64,000 nucleotides of DNA from Apodemus sylvaticus (Eukaryota > Chordata > Mammalia > Rodentia > Muridae): assembly GCF_947179515.1 (NCBI RefSeq), contig NC_067488.1, positions 36,609,842 to 36,673,841 of the forward strand. The letters run 5' to 3'. Position 1 is the stretch's first letter; each line of letters opens with the position of its first letter. Both the position numbers and the translations under genes were made by a program. The notes under the pieces are model-generated. The model was not told the DNA's origin. It saw only the letters and a list, made by a program, of their open reading frames with translations, and searched no databases. Below, piece by piece: positions 23,218-34,055 of the stretch.

Positions 23218-24414
23218 ACATGCTCTAGTTTAAGCCACTCCCTCCCAATTCTTATCACAAAGCCAAGCACATAGTAGGTTCTTAAATCTGCTTACTGACC
23301 CTAAGATCGACCTCTGCAGAAGCCTGACTTTTTGCATGTGAGCCAAAGGAGAGGAAGCCGCCGTTTATTTGCTCCAGATAGTACGCAAGTTCTCTCCGAC
23401 TGATGAGTATTTTCCCCTTGAGATTCCTTAGTGATTCAAACCCACCAGCTATTTTAAAACTCAGATTTATTATTGTAGCATGCGTCCCTAGAAGATCTGG
23501 AGAGTCCTGTCCTCTTTTATTTCCTCCAGACGACCTCCCAGCTCATTTACAAAGAAGAAGCATAATTTGAGGTCACTTTCATGTGCTAGCCCTGTCAAAA
23601 ATAGCCAGATACATATTATGAAGACAATGCATTCAGGCCCTGGGAGGCCAGCTTCTGAGCCCATGGTTAGCAGACACAGTGGGGGCAGAAGGGGACCAGT
23701 GGCTGGTTAACTGTCTGTTTATGATAGTTGCCCTTCAAAGGGGTCATTTTAAAGGAACCTCCCTCGACTGAGAAAATGACACGAATTAGATGTGACAACA
23801 TAAAGATGGTGTGATCAGAGAATAGGGAAAGAGGCGCTTCTAGGATCTGTGGTATATACTGATGAGATCTACAACTGGTACTTAACAAAATGAAGGACAA
23901 AATGCCATTTTTTCAGAAGAAGCTGACACCATAGCCCCTAGACTATTAGTTAGAGATTAATAAGAAATGGATTCTCTCTCCCTGTTGCCCTTTGGGGAAA
24001 TAGTATGATAAGAAGTAATTCGAAAATGATTTTTGAGGATTTGGCAGAAAGAGGGATACAGCTAGCTGGTAAGAGTAACCTGCAATGTCCATATAATAAA
24101 TTAAGATGGACTAAATTAAAAAATGGCCCTTTAGCAGTAACTGACAGAATAATTGATTCTAGTAAAAATCACCAATTGATTTTATCCTAACACTTATTAT
24201 TGCTCCTAGCCATTTCCCAGATCACTGGGGTTTTAAATTTCATCAGAATTTTGTGGATCATAAATTCAAGATGTGCTTATTCAGGCTGTACTTTCAGACA
24301 TTCATACAGTTGCAGTCTGGTGTCAACATCCTTAAGGTGCCTGGGCTGTACCATCCACTGAGACTCACTTAGGTGAGGACAGTTTATGTCTGCCAGTGGC
24401 TGGCAGCTAAGATC
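23218..24414. other. Unique non-coding sequence
   Basis: About 1.2 kb with no recognised repeat. The AT-rich part 23990-24270 has TAATTG/AATTGATT motifs and looks like possible conserved non-coding DNA, but I cannot test conservation. Confidence 0.45.
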
Positions 24415-24800
24415 ATCTTTTGAATAGTGTAGTGGTCTGACTGTAAAATATCCCTTCAAATACACCTGCCTGTATTTAAACACTGGGTTCTTAGCTGGTA
24501 GTACTGAATGGAGAGATTGTAAACCATTAACAGGTGAGACTTGGCTGGCAGAAGTAGGTCACTCTGGGTGGATTTCAGTTACAGTCTAGCCCCAGCAGCA
24601 ACAAGTCTTCCTCCCTAACTTTGATTCATCCAGATGTGAACAAGCAGCCTCAACACAGTTGAGAATCACACCTAATAAAGTCCCTGTCCCACTATGGTGG
24701 ACTCTACTTCCCAAGCTAACAACAAAATGAATCCTTTCGCCCCTCTTAAGTTAGTCCCCTTTAGGTCACAGTAATGGGACAGTAACTAACTACTCAAATC
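24415..24800 (+). mobile_element. MaLR-type LTR, solo
   Basis: Layout of a rodent MaLR LTR: 'ctgtaaaatatcccttcaaa', 'cactgggttcttagctggta', 'gtaggtcactctgggtggat', 'tggtggactctacttcccaa', and a terminal 'tcacagtaatgggacagtaa'. Confidence 0.6.
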
Positions 24801-24993
24801 CCATACAGCATAGCAATCTTAGGAGGTCAGCCCTCTCACATAGCAGCCCCTCAGTTTCCTAATACTGACAGACATCCTCAGATGACCAAGCAGAAGCTTT
24901 GTGACTTTTAGCAAAGGTAGTCTCAGAGTTAACAGTACAGAATTTCTTTGAATTTTAATGGGTAAAGCCACCTCAACTTCCTGAAGACACAAG

Positions 24994-25200
24994 GGGGGAG
25001 CTGAAGAGATAGATGAGAGATTAAACTGACGACTGTATTCAATTCCTAGAACCCACATGGCAGCTCATAACTATCTGGAACTCAAATCCTAGGGTATATT
25101 ATGCATTTTTCTGGCTTCCATGGGCATCATGCACATGGTGCACAAATATACATGCAGTCAAAACACCAATGCATTTAAAAATACTTTAAAAATACTTCAA
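24994..25200 (+). mobile_element. B3 SINE
   Basis: Head 'ggggagctgaagagatagat', middle 'agaacccacatggcagctca', B3 body 'ttctggcttccatgggcatc' and 'acatggtgcacaaatataca', A-rich tail near 25180. Confidence 0.8.
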
Positions 25201-25277
25201 TGGGAGAAGTCTCCAGGACTTTATAGGTCACACTGTTCCATCTGTTAGCATCATTGGCTAAGTATTTAATGGGGAAA

Positions 25278-25960
25278 GTATATTTATTTTTTCTCAATGT
25301 ACTTCTTTTTATTATCATCCTATTGTTTTTATTTATTCTTCTACCATGCATTACATCCTGACTGTCATTTCCCTGTCCTCCTCTCCTCCAAGTATCCTCC
25401 CTGATGCTGTCCCTATCCACCTCTCCTCTGTTTTCCTTCAGAAAAGAGCAGGCATCTCAGATATATCAACCAAATATGGCATAGGGAGTCGTAGTAATAG
25501 GCATCTCCCTTCATATTAGAGCTGGAAGATGCAACCCAATAGGAGGAAGAGAGTCCCAAAACCATGCAAAAGAGTCAGAGACAACCCCTGATTCCACTGT
25601 TAGGAGCCCCTCAAGAGCACCAAGGCGTACAACCATAACATATATGCATAGGACTTCAGTCAAACCCATGTAGGCTCCTTAATTGTCAGTCCAGTCTCTG
25701 CAAGCCCCCATGAGTTCAGGTCAGTTGATTCTGTGGATTTTCTTGTGGGATCCCCAACTTCTCTACTTCTACAATCATTCCTCCCTCTCTTCTACAAGAT
25801 TCCCCAAGCTCTACCTAAAGTTTGGCTGTGAGTCTCTACATCAGTTTCCATCAGCTGCTGGATGAAGACTTCCTGAATGTAACTATGCTAAGGTCCTGTC
25901 TGCAGGGATAGAAGAATATCTCAATATACTTCTTTCAGATTGTTTATTAGAAGGGGAAAA
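25278..25960 (-). mobile_element. LINE-1 (Lx) 3' UTR
   Basis: Antisense Lx 3' UTR. Diagnostic blocks in order are 'attacatcctgactgtcatt', 'gaaaagagcaggcatctcag', 'ggaagatgcaacccaatagg', 'gccccctcaagagcacc'-like text near 25609, 'cataacatatatgcatagga', 'gtttggctgtgagtctctac' and 'atcagctgctggatgaagac'. The T-rich start at 25268-25290 represents its 3' end. 5'-truncated with no coding sequence. Confidence 0.85.
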
Positions 25961-26290
25961 TAAACATCATTTAAAATAAAATGACCTGATAGATGTGCAC
26001 CTTAGCATAGTCACTGTCACCAGTTATGGTACTGTGCCCCTCCTGATATGATGTGCTAAGAGTTCTTTCCAGTCTAGACAAGAGAAAACATTGACACCAA
26101 GTACAATAGAGGAGCCTTTCACACAATCTCAGTCTAGACTCTTCAAAAGATCCCGAGAAGCTATCACCATTACTCATCCCATTTCCTCTCAGCACTAAGA
26201 GTTGCCAGGAGCACTGGGAAGCGAATGCTCAGGGCCAGTCTCTGTCCAACAATGAAGCACCCGATTTCTTGGCCACAGGGTTGCAGTAGC

Positions 26291-26305
26291 TCTAGAGCAC
26301 TTTCT
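26291..26305. repeat. Target-site duplication, left
   Basis: TCTAGAGCACTTTCT, an exact copy of 28550-28564, flanking the composite L1. Confidence 0.92.
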
Positions 26306-26575
26306 TTTTTTTTTTTTTTTTCTCTTATTTTTTTTTATTCGATATAATTTATTTACATTTCAAATGATTTCCCCTTTTCTAGCACCCCACTCCCCGAAAG
26401 TCCCTTAAGTCCCCTTCTCTTTCCCTGTCCTCCCAACCACCCCTTCCCACTTCCCTGTTCTGGTTTGGCCGAATACTGTTTCACTGAGTCTCTCCAGAAC
26501 CAGGGGCCAGTCCTCCTTTCTCCTTGTACCTCATTTGATGTGTGGATTATGTTTTGGGTATTCCAGTTTTCTAGA

Positions 26576-27091
26576 TTAATAACCACTTATTAGTGAGTGC
26601 ATACCATGATTCACCTTTTGAGTCTGGGTTACCTCACTTAGTATGATGTTCTCTAGCTCCATCCATTTGCCTAAGAATTTCATGAATTCATTGTTTCTAA
26701 TGGCTGAATAGTACTCCATTGTGTAGATATACCACATTTTTTGCATCCACTCTTCTGTTGAGGGATACCTGGGTTCTTTCCAGCATCTGGCAATTATAAA
26801 TAGGGCTGCTATGAACATAGTAGAGCATGTATCCTTATTACATGGTGGGGAATCCTCTGGGTATATCCCCAGGAGTGGTATAGCAGGATCTTCTGGAAGT
26901 GAGGTGCCCAGTTTTCGGAGGAACCACCAGACTGATTTCCAGAGTGGTTGTACCAATTTGCAGCCCCACCAGCAGTGGAGGAGTGTTCCTCTTTCTCCAC
27001 ACCCTCTCCAACACCTGCTGTCTCCTGAATTTTTAATCTTAGCCATTCTGACTGGTGTAAGATGAAATCTCAGGGTTGTTTTGATTTGCAT
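26576..27091 (-). pseudogene. L1 ORF2p C-terminal fragment, copy A
   Basis: 171 open codons matching the C-terminal domain of the LINE-1 ORF2 protein (endonuclease-reverse transcriptase). The cysteine/histidine motif C27-x3-C31-x7-H39-x4-C44 is intact, followed by the family's conserved tail with MWYIYTMEYYSAI and the C-terminal MHSLISGY. Endonuclease and reverse-transcriptase domains are absent because the copy is truncated. The intact frame reflects recent insertion, not function. About 240 bp of 3' UTR separates its stop from the poly(A) remnant. Confidence 0.92.
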
Positions 27092-27366
27092 TTCCCTAAT
27101 GACTAATGAAGTTGAGCATTTTTTTTATTCGATATAAGTTATTTACATTTCAAATGATTTCCCCTTTTCTAGCCCCCCCACTCCCCGAAAGTCCCGCAAG
27201 CCCCCTTCTCTTCCCCTGTCCTCCCACCCACCCCTTCCCACTTCCCCGTTCTGGTTTTGCTGAATACTGTTTCACCGAGTCTTTCCAGAACCAGGGGCCA
27301 CTCCTCCTTTCTTCTTGTACCTCATTTGATGTGTGGATTATGTTTTGGGTATTCCAGTTTTCTAGG

Positions 27367-27882
27367 TTAATATCCACTTATTAGTGAGTGCATACCATGA
27401 TTCACCTTTTGAGTCTGGGTTACCTCACTTAGTATGATATTCTCTAGCTCCATCCATTTGCCTAAGAATTTCATGAATTCATTGTTTCTAATGGCTGAAT
27501 AGTACTCCATTGTGTAGATATACCACATTTTTTGCATCCACTCTTCTGTTGAGGGATACCTGGGTTCTTTCCAGCATCTGGCAATTACAAATAGGGCTGC
27601 TATGAACATAGTAGAACATGTATCCTTATTACATGGTGGGGAGTCTTCTGGGTATATGCCCAGGAGTGGTATAGCAGGATCTTCTGGAAGTAAGGTGCCC
27701 AGTTTTCGGAGGAACCGCCAGACTGATTTCCAGAGTGGTTGTACCAATTTGCAACCCCACCAGCAGTGGAGGAGTGTTCCTCTTTCTCCACATCCTCTCC
27801 AACACCTGCTGTCTCCTGAATTTTTAATCTTAGCCATTCTGACTGGTGTAAGATGAAATCTTAGGGTTGTTTTGATTTGCAT
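27367..27882 (-). pseudogene. L1 ORF2p C-terminal fragment, copy B
   Basis: Also 171 open codons, nearly identical to copy A, with the same C-x3-C-x7-H-x4-C motif and C-terminus. It is the downstream half of a longer ORF2 piece. The upstream half (27861-28544) is in another frame because of a one-base loss in an A run near 27910-27914, where this copy has five A bases (minus strand) and the family normally has six. Confidence 0.92.
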
Positions 27883-28544
27883 TTCCCTAATGACAAATGA
27901 AGTTGAGCATTTTTAAGATGCTTCTCCGCCATCCGAAGTTCTTCAGGTGAGAATTCTTTGTTTAACTCTGTACCCCATTTTTTAATAGGGTTGTTTGGTT
28001 TTCTGGAGTCTAACTTCTTGAGTTCTTTATATATATTGGATATTAGCCCTCTATCTGATGTAGGATTGGTGAAGATCTTTTCCCAATTTGTTGGTTGCCG
28101 ATTTGTCCTCTTGATGGTGTCCTTTGCCTTACAGAAACTTTGTAATTTTATGAGGTCCCATTTGTCAATTCTTGCTCTTAGAGCATACGCTATTGGTGTT
28201 CTGTTCAGAAACTTTCTCCCTGTACCGATGTCCTCAAGGGTCTTCCCCAGTTTCTTTTCTATTAGCTTCAGAGTGTCTGGCTTTATGTGGAGGTCCTTGA
28301 TCCATTTGGATTTGAGCTTAGTACAAGGAGACAAGGCTGGATCAATTCGCATTCTTCTGCATGCTGACCTCCAGTTGAACCAGCACCATTTGTTGAAAAG
28401 GCTATCTTTTTTCCATTGGATGTTTTCAGCCTCTTTGTCGAGGATCAAGTGGCCATAGGTGTGTGGGTTCATTTCTGGATCTTCAATCCTGTTCCATTGA
28501 TCCTCCTGCCTGTCACTGTACCAATACCATGCAGTTTTTATCAC
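27861..28544 (-). pseudogene. L1 ORF2p fragment between RT and C-terminal domains, copy B
   Basis: 227 open codons from the stretch between the reverse transcriptase and the Cys-rich domain of ORF2p. Landmarks include WYWYSDRQEDQWNRIEDPEM near the start, KDLHIKPDTLKLIEKKLGKT-type sequence in the middle and TNWEKIFTNPTSDRGLISNI further on. It shifts frame near EKHLK and then runs to a stop at 27861. Truncated at its 5' end by the insertion junction (28549). Confidence 0.9.
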
Positions 28545-28549
28545 TATTG

Positions 28550-28564
28550 TCTAGAGCACTTTCT
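28550..28564. repeat. Target-site duplication, right
   Basis: TCTAGAGCACTTTCT, an exact copy of 26291-26305. The original target reads ...CTTTCT/ACTTTG, compatible with a degenerate L1 endonuclease site. Confidence 0.92.
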
Positions 28565-29110
28565 ACTTTGTCTCCCAGAGTTCCTAGAATCTGCATTGTT
28601 GTTAGCACTTGAATCTTGCTGTACCAGATAATTATTTGATAACATGCTTATATGTTCTCTTTCCTGCCCTTTCCTACTCCATTTGCCCACTCCTAACCAT
28701 GTTCCCTTGAATCATATTTCAAATATCTATTTGCATTTCTATTCCTGGCTTAGGACCTGCTCTGGAAGAATCTAATCTAGCACTGTCATGGGCAACGAAT
28801 GAGGAGCCTGACACACTAAAGAGAATTGAGGAGACTCAGCCACAGTTGCAAGCAAGCTCATGGACTGGAACCAAGATTGAAAGAGCACATTTTGCGTGCC
28901 ATTATTGTAATAATTAGCAAAGCATAGATATAAATCTCAGAGAAGATGGCATTTCATTTTTCCTACAGTTCCAGAATTTTGCAATAATATTGTGGTAACA
29001 TAAGATAATATCCTTAGTCATAGGGGTCAAGCATGGAGGTAGTAGAGGTAAAGGGTAAGCTCATTCAAAAATAATTTATTAAAAAACAGAAGAAGATGGA
29101 GATTTACTTT
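28565..29110. other. Unique non-coding sequence
   Basis: No gene or repeat recognised. Confidence 0.5.
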
Positions 29111-29111
29111 T

Positions 29112-29148
<37 letters not shown>
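29112..29148. repeat. (GT)n microsatellite
   Basis: About 18 GT units at the tail side of an antisense B3. Confidence 0.95.
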
Positions 29149-29149
<1 letters not shown>

Positions 29150-29150
<1 letters not shown>

Positions 29151-29276
29151 TTTGATTGTATCTGTGTATGAGCACTACTTGGATACTGGGTACATACAAA
29201 TGCCAGAAGAGGGCATTGAATTCTCTGAAACTGAAGTTACAGACTTCAGTTACATGCCCCACAATGTTACTGGCCC
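29150..29276 (-). mobile_element. B3-like SINE, partial
   Basis: 'aaatgccagaagagggcatt' followed by 'gaattctctgaaactgaagt' and 'tacagacttcagttacatgc' is the antisense B3 body. The tRNA head is missing beyond 'actggccc'. Confidence 0.65.
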
Positions 29277-29478
29277 ATGTGTAGGATAGTTTCTACACTG
29301 AAGTGAGCTGTAATGAACTTTAAGCATTCCCATTTTTCCCAGTCTAGGAAGGTGTTTTTATTTTCCCTAGTTCAGAAATTCTAGGTGGCTTACACAAGAT
29401 TTCACACTTTAAGAAGCTGGTCAGCCTGCTTCAAGATATTCAGGTTCATTTGCTAATGATTCTCTGAGTTTGTATATG

Positions 29479-29634
29479 GGGGAGGTAGGGAACTCAAGAT
29501 AAGCAGCAGTTAAGAGCACTTATTTCTCTTCCTGAGGACATGGGTTCAATTCCCAGCAAAATATTTCAGATTACAATGAGCTGTCACTTCAATTCCAGAT
29601 CTGTTGCCATTCTGGCCTCAGTGAGTATCAGATA
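29479..29634 (+). mobile_element. B2/B3 SINE
   Basis: 'agcagcagttaagagcactt' followed by 'cttcctgaggacatgggttc' and 'aattcccagcaaaatatttc' is a plus-strand tRNA-derived head and body, ending in the (CA)n tract. Confidence 0.75.
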
Positions 29635-29635
29635 T

Positions 29636-29684
<49 letters not shown>

Positions 29685-29728
29685 CACAAGCACATGCACA
29701 CGTGTGCGCGCACGCACACACACACACA
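29635..29728. repeat. (CA)n microsatellite, compound
   Basis: A pure CA run of about 40 bases, then CA mixed with CG-containing steps (cgtgtgcgcgcacgcaca, 29700-29717), a strong Z-DNA-type pattern. Confidence 0.95.
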
Positions 29729-30640
29729 ACCATAATAACTGTAAAGAATTCATGAATTTGAGAGCAAGAATGGGAGGGACATGGAAGAAGTTGGAAGGTA
29801 ATGTAGTAGCACTGATCATGTAAGAAGTTCTCCAAAGAAAAATTTTACTCCTCCCCTCCTCCATCAGAACCACATGATTGTTTTCAATAAAGGGATATGA
29901 GACAAGTCCACAACTGCTCTTTGGAACCCTAACTTTTGACTTTAATGCAGGTGATTGAAGATCATTAAAAGCTAGGTAGAACTTAGAGAACCATTAGCAA
30001 TTGAACCTGATCATTTTTGTGGATAAAGAACTCGAGGTCTGGAAGAGAAGGCTACACTGGTTGGAGCAGGGAGCTGATCAGTAGAGAAGGCAAGCCTGAA
30101 GTCGTTAGACAAGACAGCACTTGTTCCTCTGGGAAGATGGGTTGGCACACCCGGATTCAATTTTTCCTTATTTTTAAAAACCATGTACTTCTCCTTTTAT
30201 TGAGCTAGAAATGCTCTGACAAGCTTGGAAATGTTAATAGACCATTTGAGGGCTGGCACCAAATGCAGTTGAAAATATAAAACAGGCTGTTGAGTGTACT
30301 GACTTCTCTCTCCCTCCAGGGTAGCAGATATGCTTAAGAATAGGATCATGCAAGTTACTGAGGGAGAAAAGACTCATAGCCAGTCCACACTTGCTGAAGG
30401 GTGCAATAAACTGATAGTGGAAATCAGAAGGCCTCAAGACCCTGGGAGAGAAATAAATCCCCCCACAACTAGCTGGGAAAAATAGAAACTCATTGAAAAC
30501 AGAATCTCCTGAGCAACCCTACCACAGAGGAACAAAGTAGGTATCTGGATACAGTGCTGTGCATGGGGAAGAGGGTATAAATATCACAGGAAAAAAAATC
30601 AGGTCCAGATTTTCTTGTGTGGAGGAAAGAGTGATATGCA
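29729..30640. other. Unique non-coding sequence
   Basis: No gene or repeat recognised; open frames under 70 codons. Confidence 0.5.
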
Positions 30641-30645
<5 letters not shown>

Positions 30646-30694
<49 letters not shown>

Positions 30695-30703
30695 GTGTGT
30701 GTG
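30646..30703. repeat. (GT)n microsatellite
   Basis: A pure GT run of about 40 bases with ATGT interruptions at its right end. Confidence 0.95.
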
Positions 30704-30721
30704 AGCACACTCACTGGTGGG

Positions 30722-31295
30722 TATGATATATTATATATATATATATATGCATGTGTATTCTGATGGATGGGTGAGAATATGTGTCTGTAGGAAAAGATGT
30801 GTGTGTTATGTGCATGATAGGCATGATTTTGTGATATGCATGACTTATATATGTGTATAATATCTGTAAGTGTGCATATATGTATACTTGTTTATGTGAA
30901 CATGCATACATGTGTAAGTAGACAAATACATGCTTATCATGTATGTGTGTATCATGTATATACTGTGTGAAGGCATATATACATGTATATGTTTATACTG
31001 TATGTATGATTGAGTAGATTGTGAAAATGTACTAAGTATATTTGTACAATTATATCTACATGTATATGTTCTGTGTATATATGTGTATATTTATGCATGT
31101 ATAAGTGTATGCATGCACACAGGGGTACAGATATAGAAAGAATAAAAATACATGTATGTTAAGAGACATAACCCTATCACTAAAACCAAGTACATGTAAC
31201 AATGCATATGAATAAATATACAACATATGAGTACACATAGATATTAACACATACTTGCACCATATACATACTCAGATACATATATGCACACATTA
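30722..31295. repeat. Degenerate TATG/TACATG purine-pyrimidine tract
   Basis: About 570 bp dominated by alternating pyrimidine-purine words (atatgtg, atgcatg, tgtatatg, acatgta), apparently decayed CA/TG and TA repeats. Short frames here encode only low-complexity peptide. Confidence 0.8.
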
Positions 31296-31563
31296 TACCA
31301 AAATTCCTTTCTTTCCCAGCAATAAGTTCTAGATTAAAGCCTTGTACATTGGAATCCATCTTTCTTTGTCTTTCTACTTAAGCTATATGAGACAAAATCC
31401 ATATTTATATTTGAAAGACATCTGTCTACAAATTAGTCCTTTAATCACACAGTGTTTGGCCCAGATTTCCACATGCAAGTATCAAAACAACTCTAAGGCC
31501 TTGCTGCCAGAACCGTCAGGAGAAAATGTTCAATGCCATACAGCCCAGAGTAGGGATACTGGC

Positions 31564-31583
31564 ACACACACACACACACACAC
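31564..31583. repeat. (CA)n microsatellite
   Basis: Ten CA units. Confidence 0.9.
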
Positions 31584-31599
31584 ATAAATGTTCAAAACC

Positions 31600-33009
31600 C
31601 ATTGATAGCCCTTAGTTGTTGGGGTACAGGTGCTAGAATGAGTAACTGTTCTTGGAGGGATGATAAATTTTTCAAAGCAATCATCAAATTGACAGGCGAT
31701 TTGACTCCATCAGATATGCCAGCATGATTGATGTTCATTCATCAATGGAGTCAAGATTTGATCTATGAACCCAGCAATGTAATCAGAACACTATCCACGC
31801 TGAGTCCTACGACCTGATGAGAAACTTAGTAGGGGGTTGTCTGTATTACTGCTATTGTTATTATTCTCTCAAGGGGTGCCTGTATCTAGTGAATTATAAC
31901 TAATTTCTCATATGGTCTATTGCAATTTGCCACTTTGCTCCTCTTGTCAAAAACCCAATATAATCTTCAGCCAAAATAATGCAGCACTACATTATGATAA
32001 TGATGCCAGCATTTCATCCATCAGCAGGAATGGGATGATTGCTTAACACATTTCAGAAGACTTCCTGGTGCTTATAAAAAGATGTCCTTCTGCAAATCTT
32101 TAGATTAAATCTTTAGATTATCCTCCAGGTTTGGGAAAAGGCTCTGGGAACTGAGAAAGCCTTTCTCAAGCCTCATATCCTGAATAGGCCAAGGTGGGAT
32201 ATTCAGAATCAATTAGAAGAAAGTTTAAACTCTAGGCAATGGTTGCAGAAAATGCTAGTGACTGACTTCGAACATCCATCTGTCTCAAACTGACTAACTC
32301 AGGGAACTGGCATGTAGAGATAATGAATACAAGGTCATAGGATCAAGTTCATGTACATCCAAGCCAACTAGCCTGGGGAGAGTGATGGGTAAGGTGGACA
32401 CCATGGCAGTTGGATCTCTTCCAGCCCCATTGGCTCTGTGTGTGCACAGCACTGGTTGCCAAAAAAGAAAGCTGGCAGGAGCGGGTGGATTGCAACATCA
32501 TTTGATTTAAAGAGCATTGGTTGAGCTTCTATCTGAAAATATTATGCCTCTGAACTTAGAGGAGCTAGCAGAGAGTAAGGCCTGGGCTCGGTCCTCTACA
32601 AGCTTCCAGTCTGCTAAACAAAAGAAGCTGGAGCTTTGTCCTGTGAAGGCTGGAAAAAAGGAAGGAACATAACAGGAGGGGGAGACAGTGGCTTAAAGGT
32701 GAGGAAAAACTCATGGAGGTACAATGATCGTAACATTTTAACAGGGCTTTGAGGAATAATTATTACTGCATCAGAAATACAGAAAGTAGGTGAGGCAGTA
32801 AATGCACTCTTAGGAGCCTCCTACAGCAGTGACTTGAGGTCTCAGCTTTTCCTCCAAAGTCAATTCCCTTTATAAAAACTCTCTTCTCAAGGCCTCTCAA
32901 CCATTCACCTTCACCATTGTGAACTAGTGATAGAGGTGATTTCCTCAGTATCCCCTTCATGCGAGGCCATGGTCATCATTTGACATCATCCCTGCAGGCT
33001 CCTGTGTTT
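31600..33009. other. Repeat-free non-coding block
   Basis: About 1.4 kb with no repeat I recognise. It contains a nested inverted repeat (outer arms TTGACTCCAT 31701-31710 and ATGGAGTCAA 31745-31754; inner ATTGATG/CATCAAT) and an exact 13-bp tandem AAATCTTTAGATT at 32094-32119. Candidate conserved non-coding DNA, unproven. Confidence 0.5.
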
Positions 33010-33235
33010 AGACATCTGGTCCTGTTTCCAGCTGTTGCAGCATCTTTGGGAGAGTGTGGGGTCTGGCCAGCAGGAGTGGGTCACTAGGGGTTGGCCTGAA
33101 AGGGTTATGGCCAGGCGCTGTTTTGGATCCAGATCCCATGCTTTTCTACTTCCCAACCAGCTTCTCACTTTGCAGCTGCCCCAGAAGAAGCATGGTCCCT
33201 CGGGTATCATGCCCTCTCTAGTATGATAAACTCTT
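33010..33235 (+). mobile_element. MaLR LTR, 5' part (split by L1)
   Basis: 'gcaggagtgggtcactaggg' followed by 'gttggcctgaaagggttatg' and 'gctgttttggatccagatcc' fits a rodent MaLR LTR. It is cut at 'gataaactctt' by an L1 and resumes at 33992. Confidence 0.65.
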
Positions 33236-33991
33236 TTTTTCTTTTTCACTTTCTTTTTAATTAGATATATTCTTTATTTACATTTCAAATGTTGTCCCCT
33301 TTCCTGGTTCCCCCTCCTCCGAAAATCCCATAAGACATCTCCCCTTCCCCAATCAACCCTCTCCTGCTTCCCTGTGCTGGTATTCCTCTATACTACGGCA
33401 TCAAGTCTTTCCAGCACCAAGGGCCTCTCCTGCCTTTGGTGTCTAACAAGGCCATCCTCTGTTGCCTATGTGTCTATGCCATGGGTAACTCCATGTGTAC
33501 TCTTTGGTTGATGGTTTTGTCCCTGGAAGCTCTGGCAGGACTGGGTGCCTCATATTGTTGTTCCTCCTATGGCACTGCAAACCCCTTCAGTTCCTTGGGT
33601 CCTTAAACTAGCTCCTCCATTGGAGACCCTGTGCTCAGTTCAATGGCTGGCTGAGTGGCCCCCTCTGTATTCCTCATGCACTAGCAGAGCCTCCCAGGTG
33701 ACAGCTATATCTGGCTCTGGTCAGCCAGCACTTGTGGGCATCGATAATAGTGTCTGGGTTTTGTAACTGTATATGGGATGGATCCCTGGGTGTGGTAGTC
33801 TCCAGATGGTCTTGCCCTCAGTCTCTTCTCCACCCTTTGTCTCTGTATCTCCTACTGTGAGTATTTTGTTCCGCCTTCTATGAAAGACCAAAGTATCCAT
33901 ACTTTGTTCTTCCTCCTTCTTGGGCATCATTTTATATGTGAAATGTGTCTTGGGTATTCCAAGCTTCTGGGCTAATATCCACTTATCAGTC
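33236..33991 (-). mobile_element. LINE-1 3' UTR, nested in a MaLR LTR
   Basis: Antisense rodent L1 3' UTR: T-rich 3' end (33231-33265), 'tatttacatttcaaatgttg' then 'tcccctttcctggttccccc', 'ttggttgatggttttgtccc', 'ggatggatccctgggtgtgg' and 'gggctaatatccacttatca' just short of the ORF2 stop region. Flanks ATAAACTCTT (33226-33235) and ATAAATTCTT (33992-34001) are a 9/10 target-site duplication. The host LTR continues across the insertion, which supports the boundaries. Confidence 0.88.
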
Positions 33992-34055
33992 ATAAATTCT
34001 TAAGTTCTCTCTTATGTTGCTTCTGTTCGGTTACTAGAAATGTAGCTGAAACAAC
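33992..34055 (+). mobile_element. MaLR LTR, 3' part
   Basis: 'ataaattcttaagttctctc' then 'ttatgttgcttctgttcggt' is the 3' end of the LTR begun at 33010, after the poly(A)-signal position. Confidence 0.6.

Larger units (their letters stand above)
26306..28549 (-). mobile_element. Young rat LINE-1, composite with two tandem 3' ends
   Basis: Antisense L1 of the recent rat type, bounded by exact 15-bp target-site duplications, with its poly(A) remnant as the T-rich stretch 26305-26337. Inside are two head-to-tail L1 3' ends. The first, copy A (26332-27120), runs from the 3' UTR into the last ~175 codons of ORF2. It is followed at a T run (27119-27126) by a second 3' UTR and ORF2, copy B (27121-28549), which reaches further 5'. 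By eye A and B differ at about 29 of ~790 shared positions (about 96% identical). One pair of duplications around both copies implies a single integration. The element is 5'-truncated, cannot make full ORF2 and has no ORF1. Confidence 0.9.

Noticed and set aside
26576..28544. Open frames as an active endonuclease/RT gene
   Set aside because: They are truncated ORF2 C-terminal and mid fragments lacking endonuclease and RT catalytic domains, in a 5'-truncated L1.
30722..31295. Origin or matrix-attachment region
   Set aside because: The alternating AT/TG text is explained by decayed simple repeats; nothing specific supports a function.
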